Shown in pieces: positions 21,580-30,524 of a stretch of DNA of 64,000 nt. The stretch lies in the NCBI RefSeq assembly GCF_016765655.2, contig NZ_CP086107.1, forward strand, positions 434,001 through 498,000, written 5' to 3'. Within the stretch, counting starts at the first letter, position 1. Every line of letters begins with the position of its first letter. Made by a program: the position numbers and the translations under genes. The notes under the pieces are model-generated. The model did not search any database. It was not told the origin of the DNA and was given only the letters and a program-made list of their open reading frames with translations. Source of the stretch: Skermanella mucosa. Lineage in GTDB: Bacteria; Pseudomonadota; Alphaproteobacteria; Azospirillales; Azospirillaceae.

Positions 21580-21972
21580 TCACGGCACCGGTGGGATCGG
21601 CCGCGGCCGTCGGGCCTCGTCGATCGCCACGAAGGTGAAGGTCGCTTCCGTAACCTTGAAGCGGTCGTCCCCGTCCCGGCTACGCCGCCACGCTTCTATC
21701 CGGATGCTCATCGACGTCCGTCCGATCCGGACGATGTCGGCATACAGGCTGACCTCGTCGCCGACGAAAACCGGCGAGTGAAGAACCATGCTGTCTGCCG
21801 CGATGGTCGCACAGCGCCCGCAGCCCCGGCGCACGGCGGCGTTGCCTGCCGCCAGATCCATCTGAGCCATCAGCCACCCGCCGAAGATGTCGCCTGCGGG
21901 GTTGGTGTCCGCGGGCATGGCGATGGTGCGAATGACCGGTTCACCACTGGAAGAAGCAAGGGAATCCGACAT
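21580..21972 (-). CDS. Acyl-CoA thioesterase, YciA-like hotdog protein
   Basis: 130 residues of the hotdog fold: TIAMPADTNPAGDIFGGWLM contains the conserved N-P-x-G-D-I-F-G-G-W with the catalytic Asp, then SMVLHSPVFVGDEVSLYADI and ATFTFVAIDEARRPRPIPP. The family hydrolyses acyl-CoA esters in the cytoplasm. It lies 50 bases after the DUF1275 gene. In this context it might act on CoA esters around the PHB route (inference). Confidence 0.92.
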   Translation of the reverse strand: MSDSLASSSGEPVIRTIAMPADTNPAGDIFGGWLMAQMDLAAGNAAVRRGCGRCATIAADSMVLHSPVFVGDEVSLYADIVRIGRTSMSIRIEAWRRSRDGDDRFKVTEATFTFVAIDEARRPRPIPPVP

Positions 21973-22022
21973 GACAAGTCACCTTTGTTCCTTCAGCTTG
22001 ACGGGCAGGAGAAGCCATTGAC

Positions 22023-22625
22023 TCACGCAGCGGCTACCGGGCGCGATCGAAACATGATGAATGGTAGAAGGGTTGCCGGAATAAGAAGCGGCTCGTCCAT
22101 AAACCTGACAGCGACCGCCCCGGCGCCAGCTCCCGCTGCGTAAGCGAACCATACGAAGGCAAAGATCGAAGTCCCTTGCGGAGCCGGTCCTCCCTTGTTT
22201 GGCCACATCCACGCAACCAGCTCTTCTCCAAGTTTTTGTATATTGCCGGTAATGAATACCGTATTGAGAGCAACACCGTTGAAACGGTTTGCCGCTGAGT
22301 TCTGCATGCCCATGGCAAGGGCAAGGAGGACGGCTGCTACAGATTTCTCGATAAAACTGCACAGCACCAACAGCCCACTGGCAACAGACAGGGCAACCCA
22401 ACTCTTCAAACCAGCGCGCGCTTTGACCCGGGCGGCTACGACACCAGACAAGAAAGCCAGTATAATCACGCTATGAAACATAGCCATTCCGTACTGCCCG
22501 TTGGCAGCCTCAATCCCCAGGAAAATCGTATTTCCCGTCATCAAGCCTGCAAACGCATTGAAGTGCAGATAACCGACCGTATCCACATAGCCAGCTATCA
22601 ACGCGAGGAGTATTGCTTGAAGCAT
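22023..22625 (-). CDS. DUF1275 (YoaK-like) membrane protein
   Basis: About 200 residues; the ATG at 22625 is chosen because AGGAGG lies 6 bases upstream. About six hydrophobic segments are seen, beginning MLQAILLALIAGYVDTVGYL, with the family's FNAFAGLMTGNTIFLG and the second half repeat MGMQNSAANRFNGVALNTVF followed by ITGNIQKLGE. The two GN(T/I) motifs mark the duplicated half-domains. The family's transport substrate is not known. Confidence 0.88.
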   Translation of the reverse strand: MLQAILLALIAGYVDTVGYLHFNAFAGLMTGNTIFLGIEAANGQYGMAMFHSVIILAFLSGVVAARVKARAGLKSWVALSVASGLLVLCSFIEKSVAAVLLALAMGMQNSAANRFNGVALNTVFITGNIQKLGEELVAWMWPNKGGPAPQGTSIFAFVWFAYAAGAGAGAVAVRFMDEPLLIPATLLPFIMFRSRPVAAA

Positions 22626-22969
22626 CACGGCCTCCTGCTCAGGGGATGCAGTTTCGGAGTGGCAGATAATCCACTCGCCGATCACCTTGTATACGCACCA
22701 GAATGATGAGCGTATTATCTGTCGCCGCGGCGGGCCTTGTGGCTCGGGTCAGGTCGTTATGTCGCTCGGAAGCAACGACTTGACACGATCCCCGACATCG
22801 CCCCTCCGACCTCTCATCGATTTTGCCGTCACGCACCGTAGATCGCGTCAATCCGGCACCTATGCTGGTCTTCCGTCTTCCGTGCGGGTGTCTTCCGTGT
22901 GGGGCCGGAAGGGGGTCCCGGATTGCGCAATGTTTTGTCGGCTGCTGCGGTAAGGCTATGCAGCTTTCC
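22626..22969. other. Intergenic region, no gene
   Basis: About 340 bases between the SLC13 gene and the DUF1275 gene. Open frames here have no coding character. It must hold the promoter of the DUF1275-thioesterase pair; no clear promoter or terminator could be assigned. Confidence 0.4.
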
Positions 22970-24583
22970 TCAGAATTTCAGCCCGAGCGCGAGGCCGCCC
23001 AGGACATAGCAGAAGCCGGTGATCAGTATGATGCCGACGATGTTCAGGACGAAGCCGCCGCGCGCCATCTGCGCGATGGTCACCGCACCGGTCCCGAAAA
23101 CGATGGCGTTCGGCGGGGTGCCGACGGGGAGCATGAAGGCGCAGGTCGCGGCGAAGGCCGCCGGGATGAGCAGCGTCATCGGATCGGCCCCGATGCCGGC
23201 CGCGACACCGCCGAGCACGGGAATGAACGTCGCGGCGGTCGCGGTATTGCTGGTGACCTCGGTCAGGAACAGGACGATCGCGGCGACGGCGGCGACCAGC
23301 AGGATAATCGGAAGCGCGCCGAGGCCCATAACCTGCTGGCCGAACCAGTTGTCAAGTCCGGACGCGGCGACGGCGCCCGCCAGGCTCAGGCCGCCGCCGA
23401 AGAGCAGGAGCACGCCCCAGGGCAGCCCGTCCTCGGCATCCTTCCAGTCCAGCACCATCTCGGTCCGCCCGCGCGCGGGCAGAAAGAACAGCGCGATACC
23501 GGCGGCGATGGCGATGGCGGTGTCGTTCAGCTCGCCGAACGGCCCCAGTCTCTCGCCCATGCCCGGGATGCTGGCGAGGATGCCGGGCACAACCCACAGG
23601 AAGGCCGCCGCACCGAAGACGATCATCACCATCTTCTCCCCTTGGCTGATCGGGCCGAGGTTGTGAATTTGCTCGTCGACCATCTCGCGGCCGCCTGGAA
23701 TTTCGGCGAGGGTGAAGCGGTAGAGCACTCGCGTCATCAGCACCCAGCCGATCAGGATGAAGGTGAAGGCGAGCGGCACTCCGACCATCATCCATTCGAG
23801 AAAGCCGATCGTGCGCCCGAGTTCGTCGGCGGCGTAGCCGGCAACGATGGCGTTCGGCGGGCTGCCGAGCAAGGTGCCCAGGCCGCCCATCGTCGCCGAC
23901 CAGGCGATCGCCAGCATGAGGCAGACGCCGAACCGCCTGATGTTCTCGTCGAAGATGAAGTCGATGTGGCCGGGCCGGTGGTGGTCGTGCCCGGGCGCGG
24001 CCGTCTTCTGCGACGCGCCGCTGCGCTCCGCGACCAGGGTCAGCACGGAGAGGCCGATCGGCAGCATCATCAGCGTCGTCGCGGTGTTCGAGACCCACAT
24101 GGACAGGAAGCCGGTTGACAGCATCAGCCCGAGCACGATCCGGGTCGGCTCGACCCCCACCCGGCGCAGGGTCAGGAGTGCGATGCGTCGGTGCAGGTTC
24201 CATTTCTCCATAGCGATGGCGATCAGGAAGCCGCCGAGGAACAGGAAGACGATCGAACTGGCGTAGGGCGCGGTCGCCTCGGAGACGGTGCGCCCGGTCA
24301 GCATCGGGATCAGCACGATCGGCAGGAGCGAGGTGACCGAGAGCGGGATCGCCTCGGTCATCCACCATAGCGCCATCAACGTGGCGATCGTCGCAACCCA
24401 CCGCGCGTCCTGCGACAGTCCCTCGGCGGCGCCCAGGGCGAGCCACACCGCGAGGGCCGCGATCAGCCCGAAGGCGCGCAGGCCCCAAAGTATCTTGGCC
24501 GAGCGCCGGCCAGGGGCCGCTTCCTCAGCGTATTCCTCGTACTCGCCTTGGTGGGGCGGCGGTTTGGTCGGCGTCTTGGTCAT
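22970..24583 (-). CDS. SLC13/DASS-family carboxylate transporter
   Basis: 537 residues with about 11-12 membrane segments. The family signatures are TEAIPLSVTSLLPIVLIPML and, in the two symmetric halves, SNTATTLMMLPIG and SNTATAATFIPVLG; the motifs SPPNAIVAG and TPPNAIVFG complete the paired substrate/sodium sites. It imports di- or tricarboxylates (succinate, malate) with sodium across the inner membrane. GGGGGAAGAG precedes the ATG. It is one of three dicarboxylate-type uptake functions in the run, with DctA and the TAXI protein. The exact substrate is inferred from context. Confidence 0.93.
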   Translation of the reverse strand: MTKTPTKPPPHQGEYEEYAEEAAPGRRSAKILWGLRAFGLIAALAVWLALGAAEGLSQDARWVATIATLMALWWMTEAIPLSVTSLLPIVLIPMLTGRTVSEATAPYASSIVFLFLGGFLIAIAMEKWNLHRRIALLTLRRVGVEPTRIVLGLMLSTGFLSMWVSNTATTLMMLPIGLSVLTLVAERSGASQKTAAPGHDHHRPGHIDFIFDENIRRFGVCLMLAIAWSATMGGLGTLLGSPPNAIVAGYAADELGRTIGFLEWMMVGVPLAFTFILIGWVLMTRVLYRFTLAEIPGGREMVDEQIHNLGPISQGEKMVMIVFGAAAFLWVVPGILASIPGMGERLGPFGELNDTAIAIAAGIALFFLPARGRTEMVLDWKDAEDGLPWGVLLLFGGGLSLAGAVAASGLDNWFGQQVMGLGALPIILLVAAVAAIVLFLTEVTSNTATAATFIPVLGGVAAGIGADPMTLLIPAAFAATCAFMLPVGTPPNAIVFGTGAVTIAQMARGGFVLNIVGIILITGFCYVLGGLALGLKF

Positions 24584-24806
24584 CTGCTCTTCCCCCTGTT
24601 TATTTGGATTGAGTCACGACGGTCATACCGCGGCGGCTTCATCAGCTCTGAGCGGGCCGTCGCCGTTGCTTCTCTTGCCGAACAGATTGTGTCACCCGCT
24701 CTCGCACGGCGGGCCGACGTTTGGTCTGGCCTCATGGCTGGTACCATCCAAGTCGTAGGGTCCCCGGTCCGAGGAAAATGGCCAAGGGAGCTTCCCGTCC
24801 AGGGTC
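24584..24806. other. Gap between the TAXI and SLC13 genes
   Basis: No gene. It probably carries the SLC13 promoter. A search by eye for a GG-N10-GC sigma54 element on the minus strand found only off-spaced near matches. Confidence 0.4.
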
Positions 24807-25781
24807 TCAGTCCGAGATCGCAACCCCGGATACACCAATCTCCTGATAGTAACGAACAGCACCGGGATGGAACGGCAGGAAGGTGTTTCGCGTGAGGTTC
24901 GCCGGGATCGTCGATGCGGCCGCGGGATGGGTCGCCATCATCTCCTCATGAAAGCCGAATACCGCCTTGATGATGGCGTAGACCAGATCGTTGGGCAGGC
25001 TCGCGTGCGCCACCGCGAGATTATACAGGCCGACAGTCCGGTAACCGGTCATCAGCGACGGGTATGAACCGGGCCGGATGATCGATGGTTCAAGTTCCGG
25101 CATCGCCAGGTCAAGGGACGTGATCTGTTCGTCGGTCAGCGTGACATATGTCACCTTGCTCTTGGCCTCGATCTGGGCGAAGGCGGGAAACGGCACGCCG
25201 CTGGCGACGGCCAGGGCGTCGATCTCCTTCCGCTCCAGCTGTTCAGCGAGACTGGACCAGTCACCGTGGCTCAGCGTCGCCTGGATGTTCAGGGTTTCCA
25301 GGAACTTCGGGATGTACGTGCCTGAAGTCCCGCCCTGCGGGCCGACACCGACCCGCTTGCCGGCCAGATCCTTAACCGTCCGGATGCCGGACTCCTCGAG
25401 CGCCAGGAAATGGATCGGCGTGTCATACATTGGGAACAGCACGCGCATGGACTGGAACTTCCGGCCCTGCGTCCAGTCCCCGCTGCCGTTCCAGGCCTGC
25501 AACCCGCTTCCGGTCGTGATGAACCCGATCTGGATCTCGCCATTCTCCAGAAGCCTGATGTTTTCATTCGGCCCTTCCGTCGGCCGCGTCGAGACCCTGA
25601 TGCCGAGGGTGCGCGTCAGGATCTGTGCTAATCCATTGCCGTAATCGTAGTAGGTGCCTCCAGGAGACGCCGTTCCGATGACCAAAGTATTCGGCCAATG
25701 AGGTTCGGCGGAGTGCGCCGACATCGATCCCACAAGTAGACCAACACATACCGTCAATATTCCGAAGACGCGCGCTTTCAT
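24807..25781 (-). CDS. TAXI-family TRAP transporter solute-binding protein
   Basis: 324 residues with a Sec signal peptide (MKARVFGILTVCVGLLVGSM, cleaved after SAHSA). The mature part opens with LVIGTASPGGTYYDYGNGLA, the TAXI signature, and continues with TEGPNENIRLLENGEIQIGF and KRVGVGPQGGTSGTY. It binds a substrate (often dicarboxylates or glutamate-like acids) in the periplasm for a DctQM-type permease. No permease gene is adjacent, so it is orphan here or works with a permease elsewhere. GGGAGGGATCGTC precedes the ATG, and a MITE lies immediately upstream. Confidence 0.92.
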   Translation of the reverse strand: MKARVFGILTVCVGLLVGSMSAHSAEPHWPNTLVIGTASPGGTYYDYGNGLAQILTRTLGIRVSTRPTEGPNENIRLLENGEIQIGFITTGSGLQAWNGSGDWTQGRKFQSMRVLFPMYDTPIHFLALEESGIRTVKDLAGKRVGVGPQGGTSGTYIPKFLETLNIQATLSHGDWSSLAEQLERKEIDALAVASGVPFPAFAQIEAKSKVTYVTLTDEQITSLDLAMPELEPSIIRPGSYPSLMTGYRTVGLYNLAVAHASLPNDLVYAIIKAVFGFHEEMMATHPAAASTIPANLTRNTFLPFHPGAVRYYQEIGVSGVAISD

Positions 25782-25805
25782 GACGATCCCTCCCGGATTC
25801 TGTAA

Positions 25806-25903
25806 GAGCCCGTTTGATAATTCGGAAAACCTACATCATGTTGCAGTTTCATGCCTCAGGACCTACAACATGATGCGTCTTTAGACATTTATCAAACGGG
25901 CTC
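25806..25903. mobile_element. 98-bp MITE with IS427-type ends
   Basis: The perfect 15-bp terminal repeat GAGCCCGTTTGATAA occurs at 25806-25820 and inverted at 25889-25903. The element is flanked by a TAA duplication (25803-25805 and 25904-25906), as for IS5-family IS427-group elements. Inside, CATCATGTTG (25834-25843) is inverted as CAACATGATG (25866-25875), so the whole element can fold. It has no coding capacity. It sits 24 bases upstream of the TAXI start, so it occupies that gene's promoter region. Confidence 0.82.
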
Positions 25904-25966
25904 TAAGCCACGATTCTTGTAAGCCAGGCTCTTGTGTTAGTTCGCTGATCTGACGTCGCTCAGCTA

Positions 25967-27949
25967 TCACTTCTCCAGGACGTAGCTGCCCGGGGCATCC
26001 TGGAGGACGGGATACTGCCCGCTGCCCAGCGATGGCGGCTTTGCCTTCCTGCCGGAGCGCTTGGCCAGCCAGGCGAACCAGTCGGTCCACCAGCTTCCCT
26101 GGTGTGCCGCAGCACTCTCGCGCCATTCCTCCGCAGTGGCGGCCGGCTTGCCGGACGCGGTGATCCAGTAGGTGCCCTTGCCGCCCGGCGGATTGATGAT
26201 GCCGGCGATGTGGCCGCTGGATGCCAGCACGAAGCGGACGTTGCCCTTGACGAGTTGGGTGATGCGCCAGGCGGCGTCCCAGGGGACGATGTGGTCTTTC
26301 TCGGCGCCCACCGCGTAGGTTTCGAGATCAACAAGACCGAGGTCGATCGGCTGACCCTTGAGGGTCACCTTGCCGGGCTCGATCAGGTTGTTCTCGACGT
26401 AGGTGTTGCGCAGGTACCAGCTGTGGGCGGCGCGGCACATGCGGGTGCCGTCGCTGTTCCAGTACAGCAGGTCGAAGGCCGGCGGCTTCTCGCCCATCAG
26501 GTAGTTGTTGACGACGTTGGACCAGATCAGGTCGTTGGAGCGCAGCAGGTTGAACATATTGGACATCTCGCGGCTGTCGAGATAACCCCGCTCCATCATC
26601 TGCTGCTCGATGAAGTCGATCTTGTCCTCCCCCAGGAAGATCGCGGTGTCGCCAACCTTCGAGAAGTCCTGCATCGAGACCATGAACGTGGCCGAGTTGA
26701 ACCGCTTGTCGCCCTGTGTCGCCAGCCAGGCGAGCGTGGTGATCAGCAGCGTCCCGCCGATGCAGTAGCCCATGGCGTTGACGGTCGGGCTGCCGGTGAT
26801 GTCGCGCGCCACGTCGGATGCCGCCAGCGGCCCGAGGTCCATGTAGTCCTCGAACGCGATCTCGTCCATCGAGGCGTCCGGGTTCTTCCACGAGACGACG
26901 AAGACCGTGAAGCCCTGCTCGACCAGATGACGGACCATGCTGTTCTTCGGCTGGAGGTCGAGGATGTAGTACTTGTTGATCCAGGGCGGCATGATCATGA
27001 TCGGCACCGCGTGTACCGTCTTAGTGGTCGGCTCATACTGGATCAGCTCGATCAGGCGGTTGCGGTAGACCACCTTGCCCGGCGTCATGGCCATGTTGCG
27101 ACCCGGCGCGAACGCCGATGTGTCGACCATGGAGAGACGGCCCTCCTTCAGGTCGCTCAACAGGTTCTGCGCCCCGGTGGCGAGGCTGGACCCGCCGGTT
27201 TCCATGGCCTTGCGCAGTGCCGCGGGGTTGGACAGCAGCAGCAGGGTCGGGCTCATGGCGGCGACGAACTGCTGGAGATGGAAGTTGAGGCGCTGCCGCT
27301 CTGCATCGCTGCCGGCCTCGACGGACCGGCCATGCTCGATCAGCCAGTCCGAGGCCAGCAGGTACATCTCCTTGAGGGTCCGGTAGACCGGGTTCTCGTG
27401 CCATTCCGGGGCAGCGAAGCGCTTGTCGCCGCCCTTCTTCGCGTCGGCCGGCTCCGCCTCGGCCAATCCCCACCATCGCTGGCCGGCCTGGTTCCAGTTG
27501 GTGATCGCCGTCTGCCAGAGCCTGGCGTTGAGTTCGGTCGCAGAGCGCACGCTGGTGCCGGGGCGGGCCAGCGACTTAACCCAGATGGTGCGGAGCGCCC
27601 GGGCGATCTCCGCCCAATCCACCGGCACGACATCGCGCATCGGGTTGGCATTCCACATCTGGTCGATCGAGCGCAGCAGCGGGTCACGCGCCAGGATCTC
27701 GTTGAGCTGCCGGCTGCCGGCGGCCAGCATGTTGCCGGCCAGATCGTCCGGCGTCATCTGCCACCAGAGCTTGGCACTTCCGGTCCAGTCCTGGGCCTTG
27801 CCGAAGTTGGTCTCCATCCACGACATCCAGAGGCCGAGCGCCACATCGGGCCGCATCGGCATGTCGGTGGTGGCTGCCCCGGAGGCGGCGCCGGCGATGT
27901 CGCCCTGTAGTGTCTGGGAACGGCGTTCCTCGGTATGTTCGGTAACCAT
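25967..27949 (-). CDS. phaC: Class I poly(3-hydroxyalkanoate) synthase PhaC
   Basis: 660 residues. The N-terminal PhaC_N domain (about 100-270) is followed by the alpha/beta-hydrolase core. The lipase-like box GYCIGG gives the nucleophile Cys396; Asp552 (in GAEKDHIVPW) and His580 (in SSGHIAGIIN) complete the triad. Also typical are PPWINKYYILDLQPKNSMVR and FVVSWKNPDASM. It polymerises 3-hydroxybutyryl-CoA to PHB on the granule surface. The N-terminal extension of about 60-70 residues is longer than in Cupriavidus. AGAGGAAACG precedes the ATG. phaA and phaB lie upstream in the same run but are separated by the cytochrome bd genes, an unusual order. Confidence 0.96.
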   Translation of the reverse strand: MVTEHTEERRSQTLQGDIAGAASGAATTDMPMRPDVALGLWMSWMETNFGKAQDWTGSAKLWWQMTPDDLAGNMLAAGSRQLNEILARDPLLRSIDQMWNANPMRDVVPVDWAEIARALRTIWVKSLARPGTSVRSATELNARLWQTAITNWNQAGQRWWGLAEAEPADAKKGGDKRFAAPEWHENPVYRTLKEMYLLASDWLIEHGRSVEAGSDAERQRLNFHLQQFVAAMSPTLLLLSNPAALRKAMETGGSSLATGAQNLLSDLKEGRLSMVDTSAFAPGRNMAMTPGKVVYRNRLIELIQYEPTTKTVHAVPIMIMPPWINKYYILDLQPKNSMVRHLVEQGFTVFVVSWKNPDASMDEIAFEDYMDLGPLAASDVARDITGSPTVNAMGYCIGGTLLITTLAWLATQGDKRFNSATFMVSMQDFSKVGDTAIFLGEDKIDFIEQQMMERGYLDSREMSNMFNLLRSNDLIWSNVVNNYLMGEKPPAFDLLYWNSDGTRMCRAAHSWYLRNTYVENNLIEPGKVTLKGQPIDLGLVDLETYAVGAEKDHIVPWDAAWRITQLVKGNVRFVLASSGHIAGIINPPGGKGTYWITASGKPAATAEEWRESAAAHQGSWWTDWFAWLAKRSGRKAKPPSLGSGQYPVLQDAPGSYVLEK

Positions 27950-28022
27950 GGCGTTTCCTCTATCCCTGGTATCGTTGGCCGACCCCCGGACAGGGCCGGC
28001 AATGTTTTGGCGTTGGTTATGG

Positions 28023-29030
28023 TCAATGGTAGCCGGTCTCTCCGGTCACCTTGCCCCGGAAGACCCAGTAGCTGAACGCGGTGTAGGCCAGGATGGTCGG
28101 GATCAGGAACATCATGCCGATCAGCAGGAAGACCTGACTCTCCGGCGGCGAGGAGGCGTCCCAGATCGTGATGTGCGGCGGCACCACATAGGGCCAGACG
28201 CTGACGGCCAGCCCGACAAAGGACACCAGGAACAGCGCCATGGACCAGACGAAGGGCTGTACCTCCAGCCGCTCGGTCACTGAACGCCAGAGCATGTAGG
28301 TAATGCCGGCCGTGATCAGCGGAACGGGCGACAGGAACACGATGTTGGGCCAGGAAAACCAGCGGGCGGCGATTCCTTCATGGTTCAGCGGCGTCCAGAT
28401 GCTGACCAGCAGGATGAAACCGAGCACGACGATCAGCAGGGTCTTGGCGAGATGGTAGGCCCAGTTCTGCAGCGACCCTTCCGAGCGCCAGATCAGCCAG
28501 GTGCAGCCCAGCAGGGCATAGCCGGCAACCAGCGCTATCCCGCACACCACCGCGAACGGCGTCAGCCAATCGAACATGCCGCCGGCGAAGTCCCGGCCCT
28601 CGACCTGAAAGCCCTGGATGAAGGCACCGAGGGCGGCGCCCTGGACGAAGGTCGCGACCAGGGAACCGACGTTGAAGGCGATGTTCCACAGGAAGCGGCT
28701 CTTGTTGGCCTTGAAGCGGAACTCGAAGGCGACACCGCGGAAGATCAGCGCGATCAGCATCGCCAGCAGCGGCAGGTAAAGCGCCGGCAGCACGATCGCG
28801 TAGGCCAGCGGAAATGCCGCGAACAGCCCGGCCCCACCCAGCACCAGCCAGGTCTCGTTGAAGTCCCAGATCGGCGCCACCGAGTTCATCATGATGTCGC
28901 GATCCCGGTCGCTGGGCGCGAAGGGGAACAGAATGCCAAGCCCGAGATCGAAGCCGTCCCTCAGCACGTACATGAACACCGCGAAGCCGACGATGCCGGT
29001 CCAGATCAGAGTCAGTTGGGTTTCGACCAT
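28023..29030 (-). CDS. cydB: Cytochrome bd (CIO-type) ubiquinol oxidase subunit II
   Basis: 335 residues, about nine membrane segments, beginning MVETQLTLIWTGIVGFAVFM with YVLRDGFDLGLGIL, the CydB signature. Other family parts: SVAPIWDFNETWLVLGGAGL, RGVAFEFRFKANKSRFLWN and VWPYVVPPHITIWDAS. With CydA it forms a high-affinity quinol oxidase that does not pump protons. It lies 6 bases after the separated C-terminal piece of cydA. Confidence 0.95.
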   Translation of the reverse strand: MVETQLTLIWTGIVGFAVFMYVLRDGFDLGLGILFPFAPSDRDRDIMMNSVAPIWDFNETWLVLGGAGLFAAFPLAYAIVLPALYLPLLAMLIALIFRGVAFEFRFKANKSRFLWNIAFNVGSLVATFVQGAALGAFIQGFQVEGRDFAGGMFDWLTPFAVVCGIALVAGYALLGCTWLIWRSEGSLQNWAYHLAKTLLIVVLGFILLVSIWTPLNHEGIAARWFSWPNIVFLSPVPLITAGITYMLWRSVTERLEVQPFVWSMALFLVSFVGLAVSVWPYVVPPHITIWDASSPPESQVFLLIGMMFLIPTILAYTAFSYWVFRGKVTGETGYH

Positions 29031-29036
29031 GGTCGG

Positions 29037-29228
29037 TCACTCCGCCGGTTCGATACGTTCGTCGGGCAGCGAGAGCGGCCGCTTGGGGCGGCCGGCCTCG
29101 CTCCTGGCCTGGAAGGCGTCCTCGTGCGGCGAATGGACGGGGCCGAGCTTGAGCAGCCGGAAGATGTAGTAGGTGCCCGCGGTGAAGATCATCGCGTAGA
29201 CCACGATGAAGGTCACCAGCGAGGTCAT
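29037..29228 (-). CDS. Detached C-terminal segment of CydA (out of frame)
   Basis: 63 residues: MTSLVTFIVVYAMIFTAGTY followed by YIFRLLKLGP and a polar tail. The hydrophobic helix and RLLKLGP-like end match the last membrane segment normally fused to CydA. The ORF begins at an ATGA overlap with the cydA stop, in the -1 frame. One extra G in the G6 run at 29234-29239 would fuse both ORFs into a protein of about 470 residues, the usual CydA length. Alternatively it is translated separately as a small subunit by coupling. Confidence 0.8.
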   Translation of the reverse strand: MTSLVTFIVVYAMIFTAGTYYIFRLLKLGPVHSPHEDAFQARSEAGRPKRPLSLPDERIEPAE

Positions 29229-30442
29229 GGCAGCCCCCCGGTCAGCGCCGGAGTGACGCTGTCGGCGGTGCGCAGCAGACCGTAGACCGTGAAGGGCTGA
29301 CGTCCGACCTCGGTGGTGAACCAGCCGGCCAGCAAGGCGACGAACCCGACCGGCGTCAGCGCCATGCAGACCGCGAGGAACCCGCGGTCCTCATCGAGCC
29401 GGCGCTTGCGGCGGAGCCACAGGCTGTAGAGGCCGACACCCAGCATGACGAATCCCAGACCCACCATCAGGCGGAAGGTCCAGAACACGATTGGCACATA
29501 GGGCCGGTCGGCCGGCGGGACATCCTTCAGGCCGGGGACCTTGCCCTCCAGCTCGTGGGTCAGGATCAGGCTGGAAAGGTAGGGGATGGCGATCTCGTAG
29601 TGGTTCTCCTCGGCTTCCATGTCTGGCAGGCCGAACAGGATCAGGGGTGCGCGCGGCCCTCCTTTCCAGTGCCCCTCCATCGCGGCCACCTTGGTCGGCT
29701 GGTGGTGCAATGTGTTGAGGCCGTGCAGGTCGCCGAGCAGGATCTGGAGCGGCGCCAGGGCCGAGATCAGCCCGATCGCCATGGAGAAGGAAATTTTCGA
29801 GTGCTCGGGGAAACGCCCTTTGAGCAGGTACCACGCGCTGATGCCGGCGACCACGAAGGAGGTCGTCAGGAACGACGCGGTGACCATGTGCATCAGGCGG
29901 AAGGGGAACGACGGGTTGAAGATGATGGCCGCCCAGTCCGTCGGGAAGAACCGCCCGTCGCGGATCTCGAAGCCGGCCGGCGTGTGCATCCAGCTGTTGG
30001 CGGAAAGGATCCAGAAGGACGAGATCAGCGTGCCGAGCGCCACCATGGAGGCGGCAAAGAAATGCATGCCGCGCGGAACGCGGTCGCGCCCGAACAGCAG
30101 GATGCCGAGAAAAGCCGCCTCGAGGAAGAAGGCGGTGACGACCTCGTACTGGATCAGCGGTCCCAGGACATAGCCGATGATGTCCGACCAGCGGCTCCAG
30201 TTGGTGCCGAACTGGTAGGACATGACGATCCCGGAAACGACGCCCATGCCGAAGGAGATGGCGAAGATCTTGGTCCAGAACCCGGAAAGCTTGAAGTAGG
30301 CCTCCCGCCCGGTCGCAAGGTACAAGCCTTCCAGAACGACGATCCAGTTGGCGAGGCCGATCGTGAAGGCCGGAAAAAGAATGTGGAAGGAGACAATGAA
30401 CGCGAACTGGATACGGGATAGGAAGAGTGGATCATACTCCAT
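29225..30442 (-). CDS. cydA: Cytochrome bd (CIO-type) ubiquinol oxidase subunit I, frameshifted near its end
   Basis: 405 residues. Landmarks: the heme b595 ligand His in the N-terminal FIVSFHILFPAFTIG; GMGVVSGIVMSYQFGTNW; Met/His heme b558 ligands around FPFRLMHMVTAS; the GLNTLHHQPTKVAAMEGHW segment; and TEVGRQPFTVYGLLRTADSV. The Q-loop is short, as in cyanide-insensitive oxidases. The frame stops at LTGGLP in a run of six G, about 60 residues early, and the final helix follows in another frame. GGAGGGGACC precedes the ATG. It serves as terminal oxidase for quinol generated by the type II NADH dehydrogenase encoded nearby. Confidence 0.93.
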   Translation of the reverse strand: MEYDPLFLSRIQFAFIVSFHILFPAFTIGLANWIVVLEGLYLATGREAYFKLSGFWTKIFAISFGMGVVSGIVMSYQFGTNWSRWSDIIGYVLGPLIQYEVVTAFFLEAAFLGILLFGRDRVPRGMHFFAASMVALGTLISSFWILSANSWMHTPAGFEIRDGRFFPTDWAAIIFNPSFPFRLMHMVTASFLTTSFVVAGISAWYLLKGRFPEHSKISFSMAIGLISALAPLQILLGDLHGLNTLHHQPTKVAAMEGHWKGGPRAPLILFGLPDMEAEENHYEIAIPYLSSLILTHELEGKVPGLKDVPPADRPYVPIVFWTFRLMVGLGFVMLGVGLYSLWLRRKRRLDEDRGFLAVCMALTPVGFVALLAGWFTTEVGRQPFTVYGLLRTADSVTPALTGGLP

Positions 30443-30498
30443 CGCCGGCGGTCCCCTCCAATATTATGCATATTATTGTGGCCGACATTTCTTTAGAA

Positions 30499-30524
30499 CC
30501 GGGTCCCCGGCCAGGGGGACCCGG
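30499..30524 (-). terminator. GC-rich hairpin between phaB and cydA
   Basis: CCGGGTCCCC (30499-30508) pairs perfectly with GGGGACCCGG (30515-30524) around a 6-base loop. In the minus direction it follows the phaB stop by 24 bases, with GGTTCTAAAG beyond. The remaining sequence to 30443 is AT-rich (near-palindrome AATATTATGCATATTATT) and likely carries a cydA promoter. Confidence 0.6.

Noticed and set aside
22687-22953. 88-aa plus-strand ORF in the gap upstream of the DUF1275 gene
   Set aside because: No ribosome-binding site, Arg/Ser/Pro-rich random-like sequence and no recognisable family.
22823-24118. 431-aa plus-strand frame rich in Asp, His and Gln
   Set aside because: Shadow of the SLC13 transporter gene on the other strand.
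26102-27910. 602-aa plus-strand frame
   Set aside because: Shadow of phaC; low-complexity Arg/Leu/Val-rich translation with no motif.
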